64,000 nucleotides of DNA from Gammaproteobacteria bacterium. GTDB lineage: Bacteria > Pseudomonadota > Gammaproteobacteria > Enterobacterales > Neiellaceae. Position numbers and translations under genes: made by a program. Below, piece by piece: positions 8,510 through 16,822 of this stretch (position 1 is its first letter; every line of letters begins with the position of its first letter). The stretch lies in NCBI GenBank assembly GCA_017425245.1, contig JAFOOX010000037.1, forward strand, positions 1 to 64,000. Reading direction: 5' to 3'. The notes beneath the pieces were generated by a model that made no database searches, was not told the origin of the DNA, and was given only the letters and a program-made list of their open reading frames with translations.

Positions 8510-10918
8510 TCAGGCCTGCTTCTGTTCAGATAAGTCGTAGAGCGCTTGCTCCAGCTCACTCACCGCTTGGGTGTATTGCTCAACGCCGCCAAAAATGCCG
8601 CGACGGATCTGGGTCTTGCTACCGAATTGGTCAAAGGGCGGCAACTCCAGCACCTTGGCATCTTCGATGTCCTGAACGCCGTGGTCGGCAAACTTGTCGA
8701 GCAGGGCCTCAAGCACGGCTCGGGCTTGCTCTCCATACTTGCCGAAGGCATCGCGCTTTTTGACACTGTTGGCTCGCTCCCGGCGGGTGAGCGGTTTTTG
8801 GTCGAAGGCAACATGAGCGACCAGATCAAACAGATCCAACTCACTGCCATTCGCCACCGCTTGTTGCAAAGTCTCGAGCTGTACGCCCTGTTCAGTGAGC
8901 GCTTCGAGCACGGCTTGCTTGCGCTCCGTGCCGTTCCAGCGACGCAAGAAATCGGTCAAGGTACCGAATTCGGCTTGCAACCGTTTCTTGATATCGTCCT
9001 TGAGCAGGACGCGGAAATCCTCGGTGATCAGCTTGCCGTCGGCATCCAGATATTGCGAACGCTCCACCGCCACCTGCACAGTGACATCGTCGATAACATA
9101 CTTGATGCGTCCCTCGCCCCCACCCGTTCCTTCACCAGTGGCACCGAGCTCGTAGGGCGGAGGCGTGGGTTCACCCGTGCCCGGCACCTCAGTAACCTCA
9201 GGCGGCAGAACGGGATCCTCAACACCAGACTCATAGACAACAACGGGTTCACCATCAAAGTCCGGATCAGCAAACAGGCGCGTGGCCCCCTTGAAGTCCA
9301 TGATGGTGAAGTACAGCTTTTGGTAGTCCTCACGCAGCCTCGTGCCACGGCCAATGATCTGCTTGAACTCCGTCATTGAGTTGATGGTCTGGTCGAGCAC
9401 GATCAATTTGCAGGTTTTGGCATCAACCCCTGTCGTCAGCAGCTTCGAGGTAGTGGCAATTACCGGATAGGGCTCGTCGTTGTCGATAAAGTAGGAAAGC
9501 TGGGCCTTGCCTTCGTTATCGTCGCCGGTGATGCGCATGACGTAACGACGGTTGCTGGCAGCAGCCGGGATCAGCTTTACCAGCTCTTGGCGCATCCGCT
9601 CGGCATGCTCCTGGTCATCGCAAAAGACGATGGTCTTGGCCATTGGATCCGTGGCTTTGAGGTACTCCCAAACTTTTCGGGCAACCAGCTTGGTGCGATC
9701 TTCCAGCACTAACGTGCGGTCAAAGTCCTTACTGTTGTACTGGCGCTGTTCAACCGCTTGACCATGCTTATCGACTTTGCCCTTTTCCGGTGTGTATCCC
9801 ACTGCATCCACATCCGTGGCAATGCGAATAACCTTGTAGGGGGCCAGAAAACCGTCTTCGATGCCCTGCTTGAGCGAGTAGGTGTAGACCGGTTCGCCGA
9901 AGTAGGTGATGTTGCTGACCTCTTTGGTCTCCTTCGGGGTGGCGGTAAGCCCTAAATGGGTGGCTTGACTGAAATACTCAAGCACTTCACGCCAGGCTGA
10001 ATCTTCGGCGGCACTGCCGCGATGACACTCATCGACCACAATCAGATCGAAGAAGTCAGCGGGAAACTGCTTGTAAATTTGCTTCCACTCATCCTTACCG
10101 GTGACGGCCTGATAAAGGGCGAGGTAGATCTCGTAGTTCTTCTTGATCTCGCGGTTGGCAACCTTGTGCATTACCTCGCCAAAGGGGGCGAAGTCCTGTT
10201 GCATGGTTTGGTCAACAAGGATGTTTCGGTCTGCCAGGAACAAGATGCGTTTTTTGGCTTTGGCCTTCCACAGGCGCCAGATGATCTGGAACGCGGTGTA
10301 GGTTTTTCCGGTGCCAGTCGCCATGACTAGCAACACCCGCTGCTGGCCTTTTGCCACCGCTTCGATAGTACGGTTAATGGCGACACGTTGGTAGTAGCGA
10401 GGCTCCTTGCCGCTGCCATCAGTGTGGAACGGTTGTTCGACCAGTTTGATCGCCTCGGGAGCGGTCATCCCTTTCCACTGCTGATAAAGGGGCCAAAGAT
10501 CGTCCAAGCGAGGAAATTCGCTGAGCAGGAGCTCACGCTCTACCGGCTGGGTAAGCCCTGTCCGATCATGCAGCAGAAAACCTTGCCCATTGCTACTGAT
10601 GGCAAACGGAGCATCGAGCATCTCGGCGTAGGCCAAGGCCTGTTGCATGCCATGCCCAATGGAAAACTTGGCTTGCTTGGCTTCAACCACGGCAATCGGG
10701 ACATTAGGCCGGGCATAGAGCACGAAATCCGCGCGCTTGGGGCCTCCTGGCACTTCCGGGTTCTTGATACGAGCGGCGAGGTTGCCCCGAACGACAACAC
10801 GCCCATCGGTCAGATTCACTTCTTCATGAAACTGATGTTGATGCCAACCCGCCTGCAACATCGCTGGCGTGATGCACTTGGTGCAGATGTCGCGCTCGCT
10901 GAGCTGGCGTTGGTCCAT
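8510..10918 (-). CDS. hsdR: Type I restriction system ATP-dependent translocase/endonuclease HsdR
   Basis: An 802-residue motor and nuclease subunit. The N-terminal PDDEXK nuclease is seen as ADFVLYARPNVPIAVVEAKQ (D and E-x-K near residues 64 and 79-81). The SF2 helicase core has Walker A MATGTGKT (199-206), DECH (296-299), GLTATPK (323-329) and the C-terminal IIGRGTRLRED motif. The C-terminus resembles the EcoEI R_C type. I prefer the ATG at 10918 because GGAG lies 10 nt upstream; the ATG at 10951 has no ribosome site. It is the promoter-proximal gene of the defence operon, so the restriction subunit is encoded before the protective methylase, which implies post-transcriptional control of restriction during establishment. 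Confidence 0.93.
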   Translation of the reverse strand: MDQRQLSERDICTKCITPAMLQAGWHQHQFHEEVNLTDGRVVVRGNLAARIKNPEVPGGPKRADFVLYARPNVPIAVVEAKQAKFSIGHGMQQALAYAEMLDAPFAISSNGQGFLLHDRTGLTQPVERELLLSEFPRLDDLWPLYQQWKGMTAPEAIKLVEQPFHTDGSGKEPRYYQRVAINRTIEAVAKGQQRVLLVMATGTGKTYTAFQIIWRLWKAKAKKRILFLADRNILVDQTMQQDFAPFGEVMHKVANREIKKNYEIYLALYQAVTGKDEWKQIYKQFPADFFDLIVVDECHRGSAAEDSAWREVLEYFSQATHLGLTATPKETKEVSNITYFGEPVYTYSLKQGIEDGFLAPYKVIRIATDVDAVGYTPEKGKVDKHGQAVEQRQYNSKDFDRTLVLEDRTKLVARKVWEYLKATDPMAKTIVFCDDQEHAERMRQELVKLIPAAASNRRYVMRITGDDNEGKAQLSYFIDNDEPYPVIATTSKLLTTGVDAKTCKLIVLDQTINSMTEFKQIIGRGTRLREDYQKLYFTIMDFKGATRLFADPDFDGEPVVVYESGVEDPVLPPEVTEVPGTGEPTPPPYELGATGEGTGGGEGRIKYVIDDVTVQVAVERSQYLDADGKLITEDFRVLLKDDIKKRLQAEFGTLTDFLRRWNGTERKQAVLEALTEQGVQLETLQQAVANGSELDLFDLVAHVAFDQKPLTRRERANSVKKRDAFGKYGEQARAVLEALLDKFADHGVQDIEDAKVLELPPFDQFGSKTQIRRGIFGGVEQYTQAVSELEQALYDLSEQKQA

Positions 10919-11217
10919 ATCCTGTACTCTCCAGTTACTAACGCTCGTCATTTTGGTTAGCTACGCCACTATCAACAGCTGACAGCTAAAACGCCCACAC
11001 TCAACCGCTCTGGTTTACCGGTTTAGCTGCTGCCGTCACACCCGTGAGAGATGATTTTCCGCGCACTGGCAAAGTTGGCGCCAAAGCGCCACGAGTCTAA
11101 AAGAGAGCAGGCGCGACGGCCATAGCTACATGATGCGCAAAGCCAACTAGGCGCCCTGCCGCAACATTAACGGACTGTTACTCAGGCTGAACGATCGGAT
11201 ATCGCGATGCGTGACCC
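10919..11217. other. Intergenic region between hsdR and bioD; presumed hsdR promoter
   Basis: About 300 bp with no convincing gene. It holds a short perfect hairpin (TGGCGC-CAAA-GCGCCA, 11076-11091) and a tandem-like GGTTTACCGGTTTAG at 11017-11031. I see no tRNA, integrase or clear att repeat that would mark how the island was inserted, and no intrinsic terminator with a T-run for bioD. The defence operon promoter must lie here, on the minus strand. Confidence 0.5.
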
Positions 11218-11931
11218 TTAGGGCTTACCAATCTCAGGCGAGATTATTGCTGCCCCCAATAACGGCCGCAGGTCAAAATCAGCAGCGGTAGCACCATAGG
11301 CTAGGGTTGCCAGGCGGGGGGCGCCGAGGCGCGCCTCAAGGGTGGCGATGTTATCGGCCAGGGCGTTCATCTCGGGGTCGATGCAGTTGGCCACCCAACC
11401 CAGAAGCGGCAGACCATCGGCGCGGATCGCCTCGGCCGTCAGCAGCGCATGGTTAAGGCAGCCCAAACGCATCCCCACCACCAGCACTACGCCGCCAGCC
11501 CTTCTGTCCGCCAGCAGCGCCTTGGCCAGATCGGCCAAGGTCTCATGCTCGTTCAAAGGCACCCGCCAGCCGCCGGCCCCCTCCACCAGCAGCAACTGCG
11601 GCTGCCATGGGTGAAAGGCCTCAACGGCATCCAGCAGCTCGGCCGTCGTTACCGTGCGCCCCACCCGCGCTGCCGCCAGATGGGGCGACAAGGGATCGGG
11701 CAGTGTCACCGGATTGATAAGGGTATATGGCAATGGCTCGGCGCAGGCCTGCTGCAATGCCTGACCATCTTCGTTATACCAGTGGCCATCCGCCCCCTGC
11801 TCCGCCCCTGCGGCTACCGGTTTAAATGGCAGGGCGCGCACGCCAGCCTGTGACAGCGCCTTGAGCAACAGGCAGCTGACATAGGTTTTGCCAACACCGG
11901 TATCAGTGCCGGTGACAAAAAGGGTACGCAT
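11218..11931 (-). CDS. bioD: ATP-dependent dethiobiotin synthetase BioD
   Basis: A 237-residue enzyme that closes the ureido ring of dethiobiotin from 7,8-diaminopelargonate, CO2 and ATP. The N-terminal P-loop TGTDTGVGKT, the VEGAGGWRVPL motif near the middle and WVANCIDPEM are hallmarks of the family. The ATG at 11931 overlaps the bioC stop (TGATG), so it is coupled. It is the last gene of bioBFCD. The C-terminal tail after LATLAYG is short but normal in length. Confidence 0.96.
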   Translation of the reverse strand: MRTLFVTGTDTGVGKTYVSCLLLKALSQAGVRALPFKPVAAGAEQGADGHWYNEDGQALQQACAEPLPYTLINPVTLPDPLSPHLAAARVGRTVTTAELLDAVEAFHPWQPQLLLVEGAGGWRVPLNEHETLADLAKALLADRRAGGVVLVVGMRLGCLNHALLTAEAIRADGLPLLGWVANCIDPEMNALADNIATLEARLGAPRLATLAYGATAADFDLRPLLGAAIISPEIGKP

Positions 11932-12743
11932 CAACCTTGTCCTCGCTGCAGTTCAATCACCACCAACTGCCAACTGGCAGGCAAAAGGCCATCAGCGCTC
12001 CGCCACTGTTCATAATGATCCGCCATCGCCTGCAGCTGGCGGCGGCTGAGGGGCTGGTGGCGGGCTTCACCGACCAGCGCGTTGGCTCCCAGAGTTTTTA
12101 GCTCGCGCAGCAGCGCCCGCACCTCGTCATAACGGCTGACAAAAGGCTGCAGTTTGACCTCCGCCCGGGCAAAGCCCGCAGCCTGTACCTGCGCCTCAAT
12201 ATGCGCCAGCGGCAGAAAATGGTTGATATGGGCGCGGCCATCAGCGGCGCTAAAGGCGCTCTTCAGTTCGGCCAGCGAGCCTTCAGCCAGGGTCGAGATC
12301 AGTGCCACCCCACCGGGCTGTAGCAGTCGCCTGCACTCGGCCAGCACTGGCCCCAATCCATCCAGCCACTGCACCATCAGGTTGGAGAAGATGCGGTCAA
12401 CACTGCCGTCCGCCAGCGGCAGCTGCTCGGCGTCAGCCACCAGCGCCTGATAGCCCCGCGCCTGAACGCGCGCCACCATGCTGGGGGCAAGATCCACCGC
12501 CAGTAGATCGGTCGCATGAGTCGCCAGCACCGGCAGATGAGCACCGGTGCCACAGCCCAGATCCAGCAGCCGCTGCCCCCGTGGATGCTTACCCAATCGC
12601 GCCAGCAGCGCGGCAGCCCCCGCTTGCTGCAACGCCGCACCATCGCCATAGCGGCCAGCCGCCGCACTGAAACGGCGGGCCACCAACGCCTTGTCGATTG
12701 CGGCCCCGTTTAGCCGCTCACCACTCACGCCTTGGGCCAGCAT
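11931..12743 (-). CDS. bioC: Malonyl-ACP O-methyltransferase BioC
   Basis: A 270-residue SAM-dependent methyltransferase that methylates malonyl-ACP, disguising it so that fatty acid synthesis can build the pimeloyl chain of biotin. Motif I LLDLGCGTGAHLPVLA is near residue 60, DLAPSMV and ADAEQLPLADGSVD follow, and SNLMVQWL is characteristic of BioC. The ATG at 12743 has GGAGG 10 nt upstream and overlaps bioF by 19 bp. A GTG at 12728 in a GTGA overlap with the bioF stop is an alternative start. No bioH is adjacent, so the esterase partner must be elsewhere. Confidence 0.93.
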   Translation of the reverse strand: MLAQGVSGERLNGAAIDKALVARRFSAAAGRYGDGAALQQAGAAALLARLGKHPRGQRLLDLGCGTGAHLPVLATHATDLLAVDLAPSMVARVQARGYQALVADAEQLPLADGSVDRIFSNLMVQWLDGLGPVLAECRRLLQPGGVALISTLAEGSLAELKSAFSAADGRAHINHFLPLAHIEAQVQAAGFARAEVKLQPFVSRYDEVRALLRELKTLGANALVGEARHQPLSRRQLQAMADHYEQWRSADGLLPASWQLVVIELQRGQG

Positions 12744-13894
12744 TGATCCAGAGCCTCCAGCAAGCGGTCGATATCCTGCTCATCATGCAGGGCGCTCAGG
12801 GTGATGCGCAGGCGAGCCTGACCTGCCGGCACCGTGGGTGGGCGAATGGCACCAGTCCACAGGCCGCGCTGACGCAGGGCATAGGCTAGATTCAGGGTTT
12901 GAGTCACATCGCCAATCAACAGCGGCTGGATAGCGCTGGTGCTGGCCATCAACGGCAGCCCCAGTTCAGTGGCGCCGCGGCGGAAACGCTCCACCAGCGC
13001 CAACAGCCGCTGACGCGGCCCGGCATCGTCGCGGATCAGCTGGATCGCCGCCTGAATGGCCATCGCCTGGGCCGGCGGCATGGCGGTGGTGTAGATGTAA
13101 TGGCGGCAGAAGTTGGTCAGGTAGTCGATGGTCTGCTCATCACTGGCGACAAAGGCACCACCGACCCCGCAGGCCTTGCCGAAGGTGGCCATGTACAAGG
13201 GCAGTTCGCTGGGGCTGACCGCCGCCAGCGCGCCACGGCCATCACCACTGACGCCGATGCCATGGGCATCGTCAATCAGCAGGCTGGCGCCATGGTCACG
13301 GCACGAGGCGGCCATCTCGGCCACAGGTGCGCCGTCGCCATCCATGCTGAACACCCCCTCGCTGACCACCAAGGTGGCGGCCTCGGGGCTGGCCGCCTTG
13401 TCGAGCCAACGCGCCAGATCGGCCAGATCGTTATGACCAAAACGGACCATCCGCGCGCCGCTGGCCAGGCCGCCATCAAGCAGGCTGGCATGGTTGAAGC
13501 GATCCTGCAGCAGCCGGTCGCCGGGCTTGAGCAGGCTGCTGAGCAGGCCATGGTTAGCGGCAAAACCGCTGGAGAACAGCAGCACTGCCGGATAGCCGGT
13601 GAACTCGCACAGGGTTTCGGCGAGGCTCATATGGGCCCGGCAATGGCCGGTGATCAAGGCCGAACCACCACTGCCCACGCCATAGCATTCGGCGCCACGC
13701 TGCCAGGCGCGGATCACCAGCGGATGGCGGGCCAGCCCCAGATAGTCATTGCCAGCAAAATTCAAATAACGCTGGCCGGCGGTTTCAATCTCGCGCCCAG
13801 TGCCCGCCTCAAACAGGCTATTGCTGCGCTTTAGGCCATAGCGCTCGCGCTCGGCCAGCGCTTCATTCATGCGCGCCCGCAGGGTCTTATCCAT
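12725..13894 (-). CDS. bioF: 8-amino-7-oxononanoate synthase BioF
   Basis: A 389-residue PLP enzyme that condenses pimeloyl-ACP with alanine. It shows NFAGNDYLGLARHP near the N-terminus, the GSGGSALITG region, the cofactor-binding LLIDDAHGIGVSG and the PLP lysine in TFGKACGVGGAFV. The start ATG at 13894 lies 3 nt after the bioB stop; an in-frame TTG precedes it. Full length and all key residues are present. Confidence 0.96.
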   Translation of the reverse strand: MDKTLRARMNEALAERERYGLKRSNSLFEAGTGREIETAGQRYLNFAGNDYLGLARHPLVIRAWQRGAECYGVGSGGSALITGHCRAHMSLAETLCEFTGYPAVLLFSSGFAANHGLLSSLLKPGDRLLQDRFNHASLLDGGLASGARMVRFGHNDLADLARWLDKAASPEAATLVVSEGVFSMDGDGAPVAEMAASCRDHGASLLIDDAHGIGVSGDGRGALAAVSPSELPLYMATFGKACGVGGAFVASDEQTIDYLTNFCRHYIYTTAMPPAQAMAIQAAIQLIRDDAGPRQRLLALVERFRRGATELGLPLMASTSAIQPLLIGDVTQTLNLAYALRQRGLWTGAIRPPTVPAGQARLRITLSALHDEQDIDRLLEALDQCWPKA

Positions 13895-13897
13895 CAA

Positions 13898-14959
13898 TCA
13901 GAGGGCCGCCGCGTCGTAGAACCGCACCTCAGACGTCGGCTGGCGCAACTGGGCATGTTGGGCGTCGAGCTGGTCGGCGTTGAGATCGCGCCGCTCGGCC
14001 TTAAGCCCCAGCCGCTCAAACAGTTTCATGTCGTCGCTGGCTTCCGGGTTGGGGGTGGTCAGCAGTTTTTCGCAATAGAAAATCGAGTTGGCCCCAGCCA
14101 TAAAACAGAGTGCCTGCATCTGGTCGTTCATCTTGGTGCGCCCGGCCGACAGCCGCACATGAGAGGCTGGCATCAGGATACGGGCCACGGCCACGGTGCG
14201 AATGAACTCGAAAGAGTCGAGATCCTCAACATTCTCCAGCGGCGTGCCCTCGACCTTGACCAGCAGGTTGATCGGTACGCTCTCCGGGTGCTGTTTCATG
14301 TTGGCCAGCTGCAGCAGCAACCCGGCGCGATCGCGGCGCGCTTCGCCCATACCGACAATGCCGCCAGAGCAGACCTTCATCCCCGCCGCCCGCACATGAT
14401 CGAGAGTGTTGAGACGATCTTCGTAGGTGCGGGTGGTGATGATGTCGCCGTAAAACTCCGGCGAGGTGTCGAGATTGTGGTTGTAATAATCGAGCCCTGC
14501 CTCACCCAGTGCCAGCGCCTGGTTGGCGTTGAGCATGCCAAGGGTCATGCAGGTCTCAAGGCCGAGGGCCTTGACCTCGCGCACCATCGCCAGCAGCTGC
14601 GGCATGTCGCGCTCTTTGGGGTTCTTCCAGGCCGCGCCCATGCAGAAGCGGGTCGCGCCCTGGGCCTTGGCTTTCTGGGCCTCTTCCAGCACCTGCTCCA
14701 GCGCCATCAGCGCCTCTTTGTTGAGGCCGGTGTTGTAGCGGCTGCTCTGCGGGCAGTATTTGCAGTCTTCGGGACAGCCACCGGTCTTGATCGACAGCAA
14801 GGTGCTGACCTGCACCGTATTGGCATCGAAATGCTGACGATGCACCGTTTGCGCCTTGAACATCAGGTCGTTGAACGGCAAATCAAACAGGGCAGTCACT
14901 TCATCGACGCGCCAATCGTGGCGCAGGCTGCTGGCAGTGCTGGTTATGCTGCTGGTCAT
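13898..14959 (-). CDS. bioB: Biotin synthase BioB
   Basis: A 353-residue radical SAM enzyme that inserts sulfur into dethiobiotin. The 4Fe-4S motif C-x3-C-x2-C is seen in [19 protein letters not shown], and the [2Fe-2S]-region residues and [13 protein letters not shown] are present. I place the start at the ATG 14959 (MTSSITST). The frame continues 24 residues upstream, but that segment would run through the operator. The ribosome site is weak. It is the first gene of the minus-strand bio operon, divergent from bioA across a 100-bp regulatory gap. Confidence 0.96.
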   Translation of the reverse strand: MTSSITSTASSLRHDWRVDEVTALFDLPFNDLMFKAQTVHRQHFDANTVQVSTLLSIKTGGCPEDCKYCPQSSRYNTGLNKEALMALEQVLEEAQKAKAQGATRFCMGAAWKNPKERDMPQLLAMVREVKALGLETCMTLGMLNANQALALGEAGLDYYNHNLDTSPEFYGDIITTRTYEDRLNTLDHVRAAGMKVCSGGIVGMGEARRDRAGLLLQLANMKQHPESVPINLLVKVEGTPLENVEDLDSFEFIRTVAVARILMPASHVRLSAGRTKMNDQMQALCFMAGANSIFYCEKLLTTPNPEASDDMKLFERLGLKAERRDLNADQLDAQHAQLRQPTSEVRFYDAAAL

Positions 14960-15024
14960 AAGAGGGGCTCGCAAAGTGCTGGCAAGGGCTGGACTTGAGG
15001 GCAGCTTGCCGGTCACTCTAGGCA

Positions 15025-15057
15025 CTGTCAATCACGCAGTAGCACCAAGGTTTACCG
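15025..15057. promoter_or_regulatory. Putative BirA (biotin repressor) operator between bioB and bioA
   Basis: The known BirA operator is TTGTAAACC, a 14-16 nt spacer, then GGTTTACAA. Here 15049-15057 reads GGTTTACCG (7 of 9 bases) and 15025-15033 reads CTGTCAATC (6 of 9), separated by 15 nt. The right half overlaps the presumed bioA ribosome site and lies just before its GTG. The position in the divergent bioB/bioA gap matches that in Escherichia coli, which supports the call despite the imperfect left half. Confidence 0.55.
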
Positions 15058-15059
15058 CT

Positions 15060-16352
15060 GTGCATTTTATCGACACCACCAGCGCCCTCGCCTTCGACCG
15101 CAACCACCTGTGGCACCCCTATACCAGCATGAGCCAGCCGCTGCCGGTCTATCCGGTGGTGGCTGCCAGCGGCTGCGAACTGCAGCTGGCCGATGGCCGG
15201 CTACTGGTTGATGGCATGAGCAGCTGGTGGGCCAGCATCCACGGCTACAACGTCGCTGAGCTGAACGCCGCCATCCATGAGCAGCTGGGCCAGATGAGCC
15301 ATGTGATGTTTGGCGGCATCACCCACCCCCCGGCGGTGGCTTTGGGCCAGCGGCTTCGCGCCCTGCTGCCGCCGGCGCTGGAGTGCATCTTTCTGGCTGA
15401 TACCGGCTCGGTGGCGGTGGAAGTGGCGGTGAAGATGGCGCTGCAATACTGGCAAGGGGCAGGCCAGCCCCAGCGTCACAAGCTGCTGGCGCTGCGCCGT
15501 GGTTATCACGGCGATACCTGTGGCGCCATGGCGCTGTGCGATCCGGAAACCGGCATGCACAGTCTGTTTGCCGGGGTGCTGCCCAACCACTATTTTGCCC
15601 CGGCGCCGCAGTGCCGCTTCGATGGCCCCTACGACGGCAGCGACTTTGCCGCCTTCAAAGCCGAGTTTCTGGCCCATGAACATGAGCTGGCAGCGGTGAT
15701 CCTTGAGCCGATCGTGCAGGGCGCCGGCGGCATGCGCCTCTACCACCCGCAGTATCTGGCCGATGTCGCCGCCCTGTGCCGCGACCATGAGGTGCTGCTG
15801 ATCGCCGATGAGATCGCTACCGGCTTTGGCCGCAGCGGCAAGCTGCTGGCCTGCGACCACGCGGGCGTAGTGCCCGACATTCTGTGCCTGGGTAAAGCAC
15901 TGACCGGCGGTTACCTGACCCTGGCCGCCACCATCACCAGTCGCCATGTCGCAGAAACCATCAGCCAGAGCGCGGCCGGGGTGTTTATGCACGGCCCCAC
16001 CTTTATGGGCAACCCGCTGGCCTGCGCCGTGGCCTGTGCCAGCATCGATCTGCTGCTGGCCAGCCCCTGGCAGCAACGGGTGGCCGCTATCGAGGCAGGG
16101 TTAAGAGCCGGCCTCGAACCCTGTCGCCAGCTGCCCGGCGTGGCCGAGGTGCGGGTGCTGGGGGCCATTGGTGTGGTGGAGATGAGTGAGCCGGTCGATG
16201 TAGCCACGCTGCAGCGCCAGTTTGTCGAACTGGGGGTGTGGATCCGCCCCTTCGGCCGCCTGATCTACCTGATGCCACCCTTTGTGATCCGCCCCGACCA
16301 GTTGGCCTGCTTATGTGGCGCAGTGGTCACGGTACTCACCCCTGAAGCATAA
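15060..16352 (+). CDS. bioA: Adenosylmethionine-8-amino-7-oxononanoate aminotransferase BioA
   Basis: A 430-residue class III PLP aminotransferase that makes 7,8-diaminopelargonate using SAM as amino donor. Recognisable segments are DRNHLWHPYTSM at the N-terminus, DGMSSWWASIHGYN, RRGYHGDT, LIADEIATGFGRSGK and the PLP lysine in CLGKALTGGYLTLA. The frame is open back into bioB, but the protein start fits a GTG at 15060 (MHFIDTTSAL) with AAGG 9 nt upstream. That start gives the normal family length. It converges on the kinase gene downstream. Confidence 0.95.
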   Translation: MHFIDTTSALAFDRNHLWHPYTSMSQPLPVYPVVAASGCELQLADGRLLVDGMSSWWASIHGYNVAELNAAIHEQLGQMSHVMFGGITHPPAVALGQRLRALLPPALECIFLADTGSVAVEVAVKMALQYWQGAGQPQRHKLLALRRGYHGDTCGAMALCDPETGMHSLFAGVLPNHYFAPAPQCRFDGPYDGSDFAAFKAEFLAHEHELAAVILEPIVQGAGGMRLYHPQYLADVAALCRDHEVLLIADEIATGFGRSGKLLACDHAGVVPDILCLGKALTGGYLTLAATITSRHVAETISQSAAGVFMHGPTFMGNPLACAVACASIDLLLASPWQQRVAAIEAGLRAGLEPCRQLPGVAEVRVLGAIGVVEMSEPVDVATLQRQFVELGVWIRPFGRLIYLMPPFVIRPDQLACLCGAVVTVLTPEA

Positions 16353-16366
16353 GTGGCTAGCCGGCG

Positions 16367-16819
16367 TTAAGGTACGTAGCGCTTGGCCATTGCCTCAATA
16401 GTGCCGGCATCGACCCCATGCAGGTTGCGGGCGACACACAAGGCGCGGTGAGCGGGATCGGTCGGCTGGCCGATGGTCAGCAGTCGCAGCCGATACCCTG
16501 CGCTTTCGGCCATGGCCGCATAGGGCTGCCATTCGCGCTTCTCCAGGTTGGTGTTGGCGCAGATCAGCAGTGGCAGCCGCTGGCCGCAAAGGTCGGCAAA
16601 GCGCTGGCGATTCCAGGCATGAGCCTCGCCCAGCCGCTGCGGGTCAAAGTAGTAGCCGGCTGCGGTCTCGAAGAAATCATCGGTGGTACAGACGCCGGCG
16701 TAGCGCAATGGCGCGGCCAGCAACGGCAGGAAGCGGTCGCACAGGCGCCGAGCAAAATGACTCTTTCCAGCGCCGGGCAGACCACGCAAGATCAGGGCTT
16801 GGGGGCGGAGCCAGGCCAC
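16367..16819 (-). CDS. Small AAA_33-type P-loop kinase-like protein
   Basis: A 150-residue ATP-binding protein with Walker A LRGLPGAGKSHFARRL at residues 12-27 and a TTDDFF segment. LLICANTNLEKREWQPYAAMAESAGYRL resembles the region of polynucleotide-kinase-like and N4BP2-like proteins where the substrate lid begins. It begins with GTG 3 nt after the upstream stop, so it probably shares a transcript with the cysG-like gene and dcd. The substrate is unknown; kinases of this kind act on nucleic acid ends, nucleosides or small metabolites. Confidence 0.75.
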   Translation of the reverse strand: MAWLRPQALILRGLPGAGKSHFARRLCDRFLPLLAAPLRYAGVCTTDDFFETAAGYYFDPQRLGEAHAWNRQRFADLCGQRLPLLICANTNLEKREWQPYAAMAESAGYRLRLLTIGQPTDPAHRALCVARNLHGVDAGTIEAMAKRYVP

Positions 16820-16822
16820 GAC

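Noticed and set aside
14960-15059. Upstream starts for bioB (15031) and bioA (14856)
   Set aside because: Both would encode the operator region or overlap the divergent gene; conserved protein starts fit 14959 and a GTG at 15060.
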